Source of the DNA: Steromphala cineraria
Lineage: Eukaryota; Mollusca; Gastropoda; Trochida; Trochidae
Length of the DNA stretch: 64,000 nucleotides
Direction: 5' to 3'
Assembly (NCBI GenBank): GCA_916613615.1
Contig: OU744721.1
Location: 52,400,747 to 52,464,746 of the forward strand
The notes beneath the pieces were generated by a model that was given only the letters and a program-made list of their open reading frames with translations, made no database searches and was not told the DNA's origin. A program made the translations under genes and the position numbers. Of the stretch, positions 1 through 12,076 are shown piece after piece. Each line of letters starts with the position of its first letter. Positions within the stretch are counted from its first letter, which is position 1.

Positions 1-1539
1 ACTGCATAGATCATGATAGCAACTAATCCCTTTGTCAAATCACCAATTGTTAGAAGGATATGGGTTACCATATAAAATTTCAAGAAGCATAAAATTTAAA
101 TTGCATAACAACAGACGATGAAATAGAGATTTTTGCTTAACAATAGTATCCTTATACAAAGGCATTAATCAAATCAAAACAGTTCTGTCAAATGGTATTT
201 GTATTAGGTGATCGTAAAGGAACAGGTGCATAAATAGGTCAATTTCTTTTTAGAATATTGTGGTTTTATACAAAAACAATGTCCTATAGCTTACTATATA
301 ATAACAAAAACTATCAAAATCTAACTCTTTCTAAAATGTTTTGAAAAATTATTTCAAAATTGGAAAATTGTCAAATTGTCTTACTTGTTAACAAATAAAA
401 TTAATTTCAACAAAATTATTTCAAATATTATATCTATTCCTTAAACAATCTTTCAAGCGCACTTTATGGCATTTGTGACATCAATAAAAGCAAATGTTCA
501 TTTTAATATTGTAATGACGAAACTATTTGATATTATAAGAACTATTTCTTGTATTCCAATTCAGAATTTTCAAGGTAATAATCAAAACTTGAGGTAATGA
601 AGGAGAATGTTTTAACTAAGAATGTAAGAATTGAATTTGATCCGAGATGGAAAGATTATTTAAATAATTGTGATTAGGATGTAATAGAAAAAAAATTCAA
701 CTTCAAGTTTATTCAACACACTTATATAAGATCAAAGAGTAAATATTTAAAAATAATTTTCTGTTTTTGAACTTTGTAACTTTTAAGTTGCAATTGTGAC
801 ACTCTTCCTACAATGTAACATCATACCGTGAGTTATCACTCAATATTCCCACACTAAAATAACAAAGTTTAACTAGGTTATACTTTCTTTCCAAATATAA
901 TGTACATTGTAATCACGAAATTTGAATCTAAATATAACATATTTTTGATATCAGAAACTCAAAAACTGCCATTTTTCAGATTGTTCAAATCACGATGATC
1001 ATGTGGATGAAACTTGTTAACCGATATAACTTGAACACATGGCCTGTCAAATTGTTTGGTCAAGCCACTCATTCAAAGCGCACCTGCTAAGGATGAATCT
1101 TACAGAGATCTACAAAGACGCTTTGTTGGGAAATGGTTTCGCTCCAAAATCTTAAATAAGTGTCATGAAATCAAAACAAACTGAGGCAGTTCTACAAAAT
1201 CGAAAACTGGGAGACATTGATTAGTTTTGACACCTTCAGAACAAGAAGAGTGTTACTTGCGTGACGAGCCTGCAAATATCGGAGTTGTAAGTTTAAGTAG
1301 TTTATCTACATCCCCTTTGTTTGATCCTTTTAACTGTTTCGAGGAATTCGTAAACTCTACGCGTACAAATCAAGACTAAAAGTTGATGAAAATACAGCGT
1401 CGTTTACTTGACCAAATCGTAAACATTCGAAGAGGGAGTACGGGTCACAAAGAAACCCAGTGTTTACATCCTTGGGGAAAGCGATTCAAGTGAAATTATT
1501 TCGCCTCCATGACAGCTAAACGTATAGTAAAGCACTTAC
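1..1539. other. Intronic or intergenic AT-rich sequence, no gene seen
   Basis: No convincing coding exon is visible on either strand. It would be the first intron of the minus-strand gene whose first exon ends at 1540. An acceptor-like site near 1274 on the minus strand is followed by an early stop in the required phase, so the second exon probably lies outside the window. Confidence 0.5.
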
Positions 1540-1621
1540 CAAAATGTGAAAGTTGTAGCACAAGTATCAACGCTCCACATATCCGATAGATTTTGTAACC
1601 CCACAGGCGAACGTCCGCCAT
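1540..1621 (-). CDS. First coding exon of an unknown, probably membrane-anchored protein (partial gene)
   Basis: On the minus strand the context AAAAAGATGGCGGAC gives a strong start codon at 1621. The 27 codons that follow begin MADVRLWGYKIYR and continue with a hydrophobic run ICGALILVLQLSHF. The frame ends with one base of the next codon at a consensus donor, G|GTAAGT, at 1540/1539. A short basic head followed by a hydrophobic segment suggests a signal anchor (type II membrane protein) or a signal peptide; this is inference. The base composition is clearly richer in G+C and CpG than the flanks, as expected for a housekeeping-type first exon. An in-frame-shifted longer reading frame from 1773 is open too but ends before the donor and lacks a good start context. 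The rest of the gene lies to the left of the window, so the product cannot be named. Confidence 0.6.
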
Positions 1622-1770
1622 CTTTTTGTGAGAAGATTGACCCCCAAATTCGTGACGTCACAGGCTGTTCCGGCAGTTAGTTGCCCGCCCGCTGACAAGA
1701 TCTCGCTTGTGCCCTGCTCTGCTATCGCCAAACGGTTTAGGCGTCGCGTAATTCGAGATAGGAGTATTAA
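1622..1770 (-). promoter_or_regulatory. CpG-rich promoter region with a CRE, upstream of the first exon
   Basis: This stretch carries many CpGs in an otherwise AT-rich window. It contains the palindromic cAMP-response element TGACGTCA at 1653-1660, about 35 bases upstream of the ATG at 1621. No TATA box is seen. The transcription start cannot be fixed from sequence. Confidence 0.5.
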
Positions 1771-1773
1771 CAT

Positions 1774-2369
1774 AAACGTTTTGAATCATAACTTGGGACA
1801 AAAACAAAACATTTGGTCATCAAATCAGCTTTAAACGACACGCAATTAAATGGGAGTACTAAAAAACTCATATGAAATATTTTTTTAATGCATCAAATTA
1901 TCTAATTTGTTATCCTTATATTTTGTAGAAAATATTTATTTCACTAATTTAAGACCCTCTACATAGTTAAAAAACAAAATAATACTGATATGTTACTTCT
2001 CACGAAAAAAATAAAATATGAAAATAAAAACCTTCAATTACAATATATAAATAACCTTTAATTCATTAAATGACTTAATGTAATAGTAAAAGAAATGTAT
2101 ACAATATTCATTGTGATTGTCCAATTATTGGCATTCCTTTAGTTTTTATTTCATAAGTTAAATCTCTGTATGTAAAGAGAAATATGAATATTGCTAGATT
2201 AAACCTTAATTCTCTGAAGCGATCATGATCGTAACAACATTATATCCAATAATTTAATACATAAATACATGCTCCACGCGTATGGTAAATGGTTATAGTA
2301 TACATCAATAATAAAGATCAGCATACGCGTGTGCGCAGATATCTATCATACTTCAATCTATCGTGATAG
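1774..2369. other. AT-rich spacer, no gene seen
   Basis: Low-complexity AT-rich DNA with stops in all frames. No repeat family or RNA gene was recognised. Confidence 0.5.
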
Positions 2370-2830
2370 TGTGAAAGAAGGAGGGGTGAGGGTGAGACGG
2401 GGCTCGGGGTGTGGCTTAGGTGTGGGTGGAGGGTGGCTATGAATGCAGGGGTTGAGTTGTGGAAAAGTTGGTTGTGTCGATTGAGGTGCGGAAGGGGGTG
2501 TGGTGGAGAAGGGGGGAGGGGGTTAGAGTGGAGGTGTGGGTAGAGGTGGGGTGGAAAAAGTGCGTCTGTGCCTGTGTGGACAGACAGAGAGACAGACAAG
2601 TATGTGTGGAGGAGGGGTGAGGTTTGGGTGCAAGGGGGGGAGGTGAGATGTTGTGGAAGAGGGGATGGGGGGAGGGTAGTTCTGAGAGGAGATGGGGGCG
2701 AAGTGTGGGTTGAGGATAGGGATGTTCATGTGTGTTGGGGAGGGGGATAAAAAGTTGGATCGGGGTGGGATTGAGACGGGAGTTGGGGTGTGTGTTAGGT
2801 CTGGGTGAAGGGTGGTGGTGTCGGAAAGTG
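2370..2830 (+). repeat. G-rich, strand-asymmetric low-complexity block
   Basis: About 460 bases of the plus strand are almost free of C and built from GGGGTGAGG, GGTGTGGG and GGGGGGAGG-like words, with sharp borders against AT-rich DNA. Long open frames on the minus strand (proline, histidine and serine rich) are a by-product of the composition. Several clusters of three or more G-runs could form G-quadruplexes. It looks like a degenerate purine/GT minisatellite. Confidence 0.75.
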
Positions 2831-3244
2831 ATATCCAATAGAAAAAGGTTTTCTTGATAATATCGTATCGCTCTTAATCAACGCATATATAAACAAGCGT
2901 TTTGCAATAAAGTATAACCGAACCCGAACTACAAATAAGATACGTAACACAAATCTCACGAAAATAAAATCTTTAAAAAAACGCAAGATTAAAGAATTCA
3001 ATGAAAAAGTATATATTTAAGGTGGTTAATAAATTATGCAGCTAATACAAAATGTTTCATTAAGCTTTTGCCATACTTATCACCAGTGAGTCAAACATTC
3101 TATCACTGAATCCCTAGTAAATAAAATGTCTGAGTTTTCTTCAATTTCAGAAAAAATAGCTCTCTAGCCTTCTGCTAGACTTGCTTCATTCTCTCCCCAC
3201 AGAGACAGCTAAGTGCGGGCTATGAGAGAATGGACTTACCCAGG
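2831..3244. other. Spacer, no gene seen
   Basis: AT-rich sequence without a credible exon or RNA gene. Confidence 0.45.
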
Positions 3245-3475
3245 CTTGTTCCTTATTCTAGGGTCTGGCTGACGGACAATACCACGTCTAAAGCAAAAAT
3301 ATTCAATTGACGACCAACCAAGTCTACTAAAGTATAGCAAGTCTAGATCACTCAGCTTTAGGAAGTTAAAGTATCTTCTGGGCTTCATTTTGTTATAATA
3401 CATGAATTGTTTAAAATATTGTCAATAATGGAAAAAAAATACTTCTGAGACTAAATGTTAGTCTAGACCACGCCC
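3245..3475 (+). mobile_element. Short inverted-repeat element, family C, diverged copy
   Basis: Shares its body (TCTAAAGCAAAAATATTCAA, then CTTCTGGGCTTCATTTTGTT) and its right end (AATGTTAGTCTAG) with the intact copy at 29499-29699. The left end differs here, so this copy is rearranged or joined to other sequence. Confidence 0.55.
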
Positions 3476-3650
3476 AGAGGCTAGTGTTGTCTGTGATGAC
3501 CTCTGCCCTTTGTCCGGGAGAGGTGACCCGACATACAGACTGGCCAGTTAGGGCGATGTCGCCGAGTGTCTGGACGCTAGGGCTAGCTGGACAAAACCTC
3601 GGCTGGCTTTATCGTAGACTTACATTTAGTCTCAACAGAATATAAAGGGG
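3476..3650. other. GC-rich island between family-C-like ends
   Basis: Unusually GC-rich for this neighbourhood (CCACGCCCAGAGGC, GGGAGAGGTGACCCG, GGCTAGCTGG). It lies between a family C right end and a second TAGACTTACATTTAGTCTC-like end near 3613-3635. It has no long reading frame. It may be the interior of a larger version of the element. Confidence 0.35.
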
Positions 3651-5464
3651 ATGAGGGGAATGGTCAATAACACCTTTAAGGTAAACAGAATGTTCTCGTT
3701 AAAATGAAAATAAATGTTACCAAAATGCAGAACCTTGTTTTTGAAATCAAATAAATCATTTATAAAACGAAAATTTGCTATTCGGTTAAACTGCCAGAAT
3801 TTATTTCCCTAACTCAAATGATCAAAATGTCTTAATTCACCAAAAAGGGCCGCAAGCAATTTTTGCTTGCTAATGTCTTCAACTACGGAAAATAGTGTTA
3901 AGTAATGATATGTTTGACCGTCTGCATGAAGATACTGGATACTAATGACTTAAACTAATACGAATTGGGGAAATTTTGGTGAAAATTTCAAACGTGCATA
4001 TTTCTCTTTGAAATAAACATATATTGACAGACGGATTTGCCAAACATTGGTGTCAGTAAATGTACCCAAAAGAATGCTCAGTAAATTTACCTAGGAAAAA
4101 AAAACTTCGGAAAAGGTGTTGTTTTTATATTCCGGTTCCCTTTTTCAAAGGATATTTAACGACGATCTCTTACCTTTGTACCAGTATATGTACGTTAAAC
4201 ACATGCAGATAGACCATGAACAAATAAATTGCTATTCGGGGTACAATTAAACTCCTCGCAAAACGGTACAAAATTTACCTAAGAAACAAAGTCCCTTTTG
4301 AGAAAAAATTATACCGTTTTAAAGGTACCTTTTTGTTGAAGAAGAAATTCCTTCCGAAAAAGAACCGGTTTTTTTTGGTAGCTTTTGTCCAAGTCATTAT
4401 TCTCCTTAATATAAACACATGTGTTCGGTAACAAAAATCATCGAAAAATTACAGGAAGAAACTTGAACAATTTCCAAGGCAAAAGTTCTGAAAAGGCATC
4501 CAAGGAACTTTTCTGAGAACTTCCCCCTGCAATAAGAAGTGGAAAGTGTAATGAACTGATATTTGTTGAAATTATTTTTATTGATAAGTTTGAAGGCCAA
4601 TGAATGTGTACTAAACATCTTCTAAGCCATCAAGTTTTGGGGAAAAGTCACTCTCGTAATATTAAATTGGTAAATTTGGCATCGAATATTTTGTGGTTTT
4701 GATTACTATATAGGCAAATATCGATCGTATCGATCTGTGTTTGTCTATTGCTTTTTCAATTATGATTAAACACGTTTTGACTCATTGATTTCGCGAATGT
4801 CATATCTATATTATCATATCAATTGTCTCATTTTATAAGACTAAGTTAAACAGAAAAGATAAGTATTCATATGATTCTTTGGATAATTTAATAAATTTGC
4901 TAAACAGAGACGTGATTTTATAGTTGGGCTTCCTTTGCCATTTTGAATCATATAAGACACGATTTTTGAAAACCTATGTTTGTTGTGTCCTGAAAAGTAT
5001 ATCTTTATATATTGATGACTTTTCTATCTGATGTTTAAGTTGTCAACTAATACGTTAATACATGCATTTTGCGATGGGCATATTAGTCCAGTTCTTTTGA
5101 ACGCTGGAAAGAAAAGGGCCCAAACAAAAGAATTAATATACAAATATGCAATACATTATTAATTGTAACCAATCATTTTTGTATTTCACTACGGTAAGTT
5201 AGATTTTTATTTTAATGGATGAACACAAACATTCGTTTCTGTCAATACCAATGTTAAATGAATATATTGAATAATTCAGTCTTATTGAAGTATATGCGAT
5301 TAAAGGTAGATGCAAGTATTCAAAAACAAATTAGATGTTTATAGTTCTCAAACATGAGTAGATCGAGGTCATAAGCATAAAACTTTAATATCATAAACTA
5401 AGTTTTAAAGAATCATCGTACCTCTTGAACGGTTTGAGTGGAATTCTAGAAGTTGTAAGGTGAT
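3651..5464. other. AT-rich spacer, no gene seen
   Basis: No coding exon, RNA gene or clear repeat was identified. Two passages near 4085-4130 and 4275-4400 look loosely alike but too diverged to call a repeat. Confidence 0.45.
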
Positions 5465-5818
5465 AAAGGGGCAGTAGCACGTTTTTATGGGGAATACAAA
5501 ATGATGTCAGGAAAATGTAGATTAATAGTTCCAATTGAAAGACAATGTATTTAAACTAAATGGAGCAGTAATAATTCAGATATATAATGTAAAGTTTAGC
5601 CATGCTATTGCTTTTTCTTACACAAAATGAATTAAAGGTGATCACACAAAATGGCCGCCAGTGGATTTTATGTGAATTTTCATACTTCTGACTATGGATG
5701 ATTGGTTTGTGTAATGAGATTTTTGTCACTGTCAAAATAATACATTTAGCATTAACTTACAATTATCAGTGAAAATTTTGAAATATAAAATTATCAAAAA
5801 ACGTGCTACTGCCCCTTT
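5465..5818 (+). mobile_element. MITE family A, full-length copy
   Basis: About 354 bp with terminal inverted repeats AAAGGGGCAGTAGCACG at the left and CGTGCTACTGCCCCTTT at the right. The interior has the family landmarks CACACAAAATGGCCGCC and CAATTATCAGTGAAAATTTT. It has no coding capacity, as expected of a non-autonomous DNA transposon. A foldback element starts about 20 bases further on. Confidence 0.8.
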
Positions 5819-5840
5819 CATGGCTAAAAAGTATACAGAC

Positions 5841-5955
5841 TTTATGGATATCCAACTTCTTTATCACAGAATAGTGGCGTTTCAGTATAGATCTTTATAC
5901 CGTTTTCAAGCGAAACGTCGCAATTCTGTGAATAAAGAAGTTGGATATCCATAAA
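5841..5955. repeat. Foldback element with ~32-bp arms
   Basis: The left arm 5841-5872 and the right arm 5923-5955 are reverse complements except for one extra A. Both contain GGATATCCAACTTCTTTAT or its complement. The loop holds GCGAAACGTCGCA. It is related to the element at 6609-6839, which shares GAAACGTCGCA and AATAAAGAAGTTG. Confidence 0.75.
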
Positions 5956-6608
5956 ATCTTTTGTACACTTTTGTACGACACCTATACAATATTCACTATT
6001 TTAAAATTAAGTCCTTTAGAAAATATATAATTGTTCGATGTATAAATATTAGTTCTTAAATATCATGCGTAATACATAAACCTGAATTATGATTAATAAC
6101 ATGGGAGGAATATTATTAGTTTTTGTGTGGTATTGTGCATGGAATTCGCCCCATACCGATATCAAACAATGATGGAATCTCCTCTTAATGCATTCTTAAA
6201 AATAATATTATTGATTTCGACAATTTGAATTTCAAAAAGCAGGATCGCTGGCGCTTGCTTTGCGGATGTAGAAAGCTTTGACTTCCGTGCATGTATTAAA
6301 TTCATAACTTTGCTGTATGAAATGGGGTCACGTCATTGAAATAATCTAAAATAATTTACATATTTTAAAATGTGAAAGATGCATAATTACTTAAAAGATA
6401 TTCTTAAGAAGAAAATATGTACAATGGAGGAAGATAATATTTTGTTAATAACGTAAAGGTTTGAGGATCTTAAATTTGATTTGAAATATCCAATAATATT
6501 GATATAAACTATTTCATATGATATAAATGGTAGATTACCAATGTATTACTGTGTGTACATGTGTATGTAACAAACTATATATATTCTCCTAGACTAACTT
6601 TATTTAAC

Positions 6609-6839
6609 GAGGAAGAATTCTATGTTAATTAATGTTCATTTGCTAGTGAGAGAACGGTGTTATAGTAACTACACCGAAACGTCGCACTCTCATTTGCTTG
6701 AAAACGGTTTTATAGTATCTACACCGAAACGTCGCACTCTCATTTGCTTGAAAACGGTGTTATGGTATCTACACCGAAACGTCGCACTCTTGTAATAAAG
6801 AAGTTGAAAAATCCATAGAATTCTTCCTCATTCATCCTA
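6609..6839. repeat. Foldback element with an internal ~59-bp triplication
   Basis: GAGGAAGAATTCTATG at 6609-6624 is exactly complementary to CATAGAATTCTTCCTC at 6824-6839. Between them a unit with ACACCGAAACGTCGCACTCT occurs three times at ~59-bp spacing. The core motif and AATAAAGAAGTTG are shared with the element at 5841-5955. Confidence 0.75.
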
Positions 6840-7628
6840 CAACTTCTAAATGCCTCTCAAAGAAGCAACTTTATTTATATGAAATATTTTAATCAGACTC
6901 GTTATAAACCTTGGGTTTTAGTATACACACATTGAATTCGTGTTGATAACAATTCCTTTAGAGATATACAAATGTATGTGGTATATATATCTTAAACTGC
7001 CAAGTAAAATTTTCGTAAATAATTGAGTAATAATACTAATATTTGTTGATTTTTGTTAATTTGATATTTGATGTTCATTTTTCTTTTTGATAAAGTAAAC
7101 TGTAACCATTTCATATACCCTCATTCTCTCATTATCCATATTAACAACATTTCATTGAATATATATCTATATATATGTTTATTTGTTAAGGTGATATTTA
7201 CATGACCCAGGATGCTCCAGTTTGATTGACACGTGGCCGAGCTGGGTCGCTTTACTGATTGACATTACAGGAAAAGTGTTGGAATTTTCGCTTTTGGCGT
7301 GAAGTTTCTAAGCCTTTGATAAAGACGACGTTAGCCTGAAGAGACAATTTTTGAATCATCCGAAATTGCCGACGGGATTACGAGGATAATGTATTGTCTA
7401 ATTTCGTTTTTCTTTCGTCCGCCGTGGCGCCATTCTTCCTAGGGTAATCGTTAATTAACTGTCAGTATTTTTCTCTCCAAGCACCAACTCTGTTATAAGG
7501 CGCAGGCATGCGTTATTATCACACTTTTGCGTGTCATGTACACGTTATGGGCCGAATTAAACTTTTTACTCGTCTTAGAAACAAATACTTGGAGATTTCT
7601 TTATCTGACATCTTAATCAGAGAGTAAA
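6840..7628. other. Spacer with one richer stretch at 7190-7560
   Basis: 7190-7560 is more complex and GC-rich than its surroundings and holds an E-box CACGTG near 7231, but no open frame with splice sites. A conserved non-coding element is possible; no function can be assigned. Confidence 0.3.
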
Positions 7629-8175
7629 TAACCTAGAGTTGTCAACTAAAGTTAACTGTATTGGTTCACTGGTATCCGTTTTTCATTTAATTGTTTGGCA
7701 ATTTGGATTCGTATCCCCCTCTATGATTTATGGATAATTTTTGAATATATATGTTTAGTTTGACGATAAATAACCTGGAGTTCACAGATAACTGTTTTGG
7801 TCTACTGGTATTCGTTTTTCATATAAATGTTTGGCAATTTGGATTTGAATTCCGAAGGATTTTCAAAATATATATTTCTAGGATTGACTGTAAGTAACCT
7901 AGAGTTGTCAACTATTGTTAACTATATTGGTTCATTGGTGTTCGTTTTTTTCCAGTTGTTTGGCAATTTGGATTCGTATTCCCCCTTCATGATTTATGGA
8001 GGATTTAAAAATATATATTTCTAGGATTGACTGTAAATAACCTAGAGTTGTCAACTATGGTTAACTGTATTGGTTCACTGGTAGTCGTTTTTCATTTAAT
8101 TGTTTGGAAATTTTGATTCGTATTCCCCCTTTATGATTTATGGAAAATTTGGAAATATATACTTCGTCGTTTGAC
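7629..8175 (+). repeat. Minisatellite, four ~122-144-bp units
   Basis: TAACCTAGAGTTGTCAACT, or a close variant, opens units at about 7629, 7771, 7894 and 8038. Each continues with GTATTGGTTCACTGGTA and a TTTGGCAATTTGGATTCG stretch. Units differ by point changes and small indels. Confidence 0.85.
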
Positions 8176-8629
8176 ATTTTGGTAAAATTATTTTAAAATC
8201 TATGTTACTTTTGAAACAATATTTCAAATTGAAATTTTGAAATGTAGAGGTTATAACAGAAACGTTAGATACTTTTGTATTTTATTTATTAATAATAAAT
8301 ATGATACCGAAATACGACAAATGGACAATATGTATCCATATATTTGTAACTTTGTAAACGTTGTTATTTCTGACGATCGAGAGAGAAAATTAGCTTTTAT
8401 GAGTGCAAAAAAATAACAACAAAAACACAATGGACAATGGAAATGCATAATAGCAAGTGTTAATATTTCTAGTTGTTTTAAATATGGTTAACTTGAAGCA
8501 TAGTTACAATGATCAAAACACATGTTAAAATCAAAACAAGAATAACCCTTCGTCAAATTATTGTAAGACTAAATTCATATTCAAAGGGGATAACTTTAAA
8601 TATATAAAAATGCGTTTTTTCTAATCAGT

Positions 8630-8880
8630 AATCCATTGCACAAAATTGAACGTTAAAGCATTTAATCATCCTGTGTACAAAATTGAACGTTAAAGCATTT
8701 AAATTATCCTGTGAACAAAATTGAACCTTAAAGCATTTAAATCATCACGCATACAAAATTGAACGTTAAAGCTTTTAAATCACCCTGTGTACAAAATTGA
8801 ACGTTAAAGCATTTAATAATCCTGTGTACAAAATTGAACATTAAAGCTTTTAAATCATCTTGTGTACAAATTGAACGTTA
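8630..8880 (+). repeat. Minisatellite, seven ~36-40-bp units
   Basis: Tandem units with the core ACAAAATTGAACGTTAAAGC, then an ATTTAAATCATCC-like spacer. The final copy is truncated before CCCATTTCTC. Confidence 0.85.
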
Positions 8881-9826
8881 CCCATTTCTCAATCGCGTCT
8901 ATAAGCAAATAACGATACGTCTTAAATTGCTTTTAGCTGCATTTGTAGACACGTAAGGCGCCATGAATATTTTACAGTTATTCTGCAAAGGGCCAAAATC
9001 TGCTAACGATGTGTACTCACTGCCATACAAGCCTGCGCAAACGAATGGTTCTCAGAAAACTCCCTATTTTTATCACTGCATTTATTTTATTCACGGCAAA
9101 CTAGAATAGTTTTGTAAATAAAGGGTAAACTGTCGTATAACGGGATACGTCGATTCATCACAATTCCAATAAAAACGACACTTCGGGGGAGCTACACCCT
9201 TGCAATATTACCCGTTGTGTGTCTTGTTTATTTTATTTGATTTATCGTGTAAACAACGTCCGTGGCTTGTTCAAGACGACTGTGTTGAGGGAATTGCAAG
9301 AGGGGAAAAGGGATTTTGTTGGTGTAAAGGAATTACTATGACAGACATTGTCACGATACAATAAATAAAATAATTATATGTAATTATATGGCTAATAATG
9401 CAAGACATCTTGTTTGTTTTGGAATAAGGCATTACTTGATAGCAAACTTAGTTCATTCGTTAGTTCTGTGATTGTTTTTATTGTTTTAAATTTGGATTCT
9501 ATTGCCTCCACGTTTATCGTGATAAATCATTAAAAAGAACGAACTTGTTAATGGTTAAAAGTTATTTTAATCGTCCATTTTGTGAATTCATTTTATAATC
9601 TATGTAAAATGAGGTTATTTTGCCATGAAGTTCGTCACAAGTGACATTTTTAAAATGTCACATATGTCGGTGGCAAAACAGGTTTATGATTGCATTTAAT
9701 AATAGTTTTAAAATTGGGATCTGTTAATTTCAAGTTTAAAAACCCCGTATCGTTTAAAGAATTGGCTGTTGGAAACAGATTTCTCATAAAAACATTATTG
9801 CCAATAACTCGTCAAATTTGCTGGCT
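8881..9826. other. Spacer, no gene seen
   Basis: Mostly unique AT-rich DNA. A GGCAGTGAGTAC donor-like site occurs on the minus strand near 9015 without a matching acceptor or a supporting coding frame. Confidence 0.4.
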
Positions 9827-10167
9827 TCTTTTCACTATGTGTTATAGCTTCTTTTCACTATGTGTTATGGCTTCTTTTCACTATGTGTTATGGCTTCTTT
9901 TCACTATGTGTTATAACTTCTTTTCACTATGTGTTATGGCTTCTTTTCACTATGTGTTATGGTTTCTTTTCACTGTGTTATGGCTTCTTTTCACTATGTG
10001 TTATGGTTTATTTTCACTTTGTGTTATGGCCCCTTTTCACTATGTGTTATGGCTTCTTTTTACTATGTGTTATGGTTTCTTTTCACTATGTGTTATGGCT
10101 TCTTTTTACTATGTGTTATGGTTTCTTTTCACTATGTGTTATGGCTTCTTTTCACTATGTGTTATGA
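9827..10167 (+). repeat. 23-bp tandem repeat, about 15 copies
   Basis: The unit is TTATGGCTTCTTTTCACTAT plus GTG. Because 23 is not a multiple of 3 and no frame of the unit contains a stop, all three forward frames stay open (9690-10253, 9862-10167, 9929-10369) and spell the same degenerate FSLCVMASFHYVLW-like peptide. These frames are repeat artefacts rather than genes: no splice context or start context supports them. Confidence 0.9.
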
Positions 10168-11200
10168 AGATAGGTATCTGTTTATTGCAGTGTTTTGTTT
10201 GCTTATTGCAACACTTTTATTTTACATTTCGTATAGTGCAAACAGAGAGATAAATGATTTATATACCAGGATTGTCGCAGAACAAAATATTCACAATCAA
10301 TATTTGAACCAAATAATTATTTTTTATTCGTTACAAATAAAAGGAGTCCGATTTATGTTGATAGTATAATAAAATAAATTAACAACTCTTATTCTAGTGC
10401 ACGTTGGTTACGTTCTTTGATTATTGATAATATTTAAAGACATGACCAGTAAAACCATACTTTAAGTCATGGAAATATGAAGAGTCTGATCGACGCTTGA
10501 TACTGTTTTAGTAACTACGAAAACTTGATTTCTTCTCCTCCTGCTTATTGTGAAATAAAGGTCAAAATCAGTCACTTGTATAATATATTTCATTGACTGA
10601 ATCCAGTTTTCAAATGCTTTCATATCATTTCATCAAGTCCAACTATAAAAATAATATTTCTGAAACAAACATTTTTGAAAAGTAGTATCAAGAAAAAGAA
10701 ACGCTTTAAGTTGATTAAGCATGGACGAGTTGTCTCCCTTTATAGATTCTTGATTAAAAATATATTCTTTCATACGATTACCAACTTCTTTTATAGTATT
10801 GAAATCACTTTAACGGTATTCATCATTTTGAATAAAAAAAACTGCTAATATATGATATACACTAAATAACGTAGTTAAATCAAGTAAGTTTATCTTACAC
10901 ATCAAAAGAATCGGAAAAATCGCTGAATACTTAAAGCGCCCCTAAAATATATGATATTCCCAATCGATTACAATACGAGAAATGTAACACTGTGAATTGA
11001 CATTAGCGCGTTGATTTGAGAATGGTGACTCAAAATGTATAAGAAAATAAGTAGCAACGCTGATTTATGAAATAAGAATACAACGGAGAATAGACAATCG
11101 CTTCGAATGAACACAAGATTCCTAAAATGTACCTATTATCATTTTAGTTAAAGATACATATTCAAGTGTAGTGGAACTCAATATTGTTATAAGTATTTTA
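10168..11200. other. AT-rich spacer, no gene seen
   Basis: No exon, RNA gene or repeat recognised. Confidence 0.45.
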
Positions 11201-11214
11201 CTCTATCCACTATA

Positions 11215-11672
11215 TTTTTGGCAAAATTCGAGAAAATTTGAGAAAATCGGACCAAATTCATTAAATAGGAGACAATTTACGAACAAAAATTATCCAAACG
11301 GCAGCCGATATGGAGGCGAATGAAGTGTGGCTATCTAAAAAAATGTGTTTCCTAAACGTTATTTTCTTTTTCTCCGAATCAGATACTCGTTGTCGCTCAA
11401 GGTGATACCCATCGGACGCACTTGCGGTTACTGAGACGCGGTGTAAATCCTGCACACACAACGATGAAGTCACAGTTCGTTAAAAGCTGTGGCACTTTTG
11501 CAGAGGGTACTGTTTTTTGGACGTCGAAATACGTATTTTATTGTTGATGAAACCATGTAAATATGATATCAAACTTTTGACGAAAGCTTTTTCTACCGAG
11601 TGATGTAATTCTTTTCTCAATAGTTACATTTCATCTTGAACAACATGCAAGTATGACAATGGGGCTTTAAAC
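11215..11672 (+). mobile_element. Family B (TTAA-type) element, diverged copy
   Basis: Clear similarity to the copy at 16750-17281, in the opposite orientation: GAGAAAATCGGACCAAATTC, GATACCCATCGGACGCA, GGTGTAAATCCTGCA and the end CAAGTATGACAATGGGGC followed by TTTAAA. The left end is lost. Confidence 0.65.
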
Positions 11673-11799
11673 ATCTGACGCGTGAGAATGCCGTTTGTCG
11701 CATTTAGCAGCATTTCGCTGACAAATATACTTTGAGCAATAAATAAAAAAAGTCCCAGAAAGTTTTGCAATCTTTATTAAATACTGTCTTTTACAAAAC

Positions 11800-11905
11800 A
11801 TCTCAAGCTTCGGAAATTATTCACTGATATTTGTACGTTAATGCTAAATGTATCATTTTGATAATGTCAAAAGTCTCATTACAAAAACCAACTTGAAAGT
11901 GTTTT
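11800..11905 (-). mobile_element. Fragment of MITE family A
   Basis: The stretch CACTGATATTTGTACGTTAA, followed by ATGTATCATTTTGATAATGTC, matches the 3' part of family A in reverse orientation. Both element ends are missing. Confidence 0.45.
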
Positions 11906-12076
11906 TACCCGTAAAAACAGATGTCTCCCCCTTCCTCAAATGCTCCAAACCTTTAAACAATACTATCATAAAGCACCATTAGTGTTCTCTCTTTAATTCA
12001 ACTTGAATAAGTCAACTCCTCAATTGTAGCAAACAAAATATTCAAACTTGCATGAAAATAAACAAAATAATTTGTT

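Noticed and set aside
2318..2838. Minus-strand frames rich in Pro, His and Ser
   Set aside because: They arise from the G-rich low-complexity block and have no independent support.
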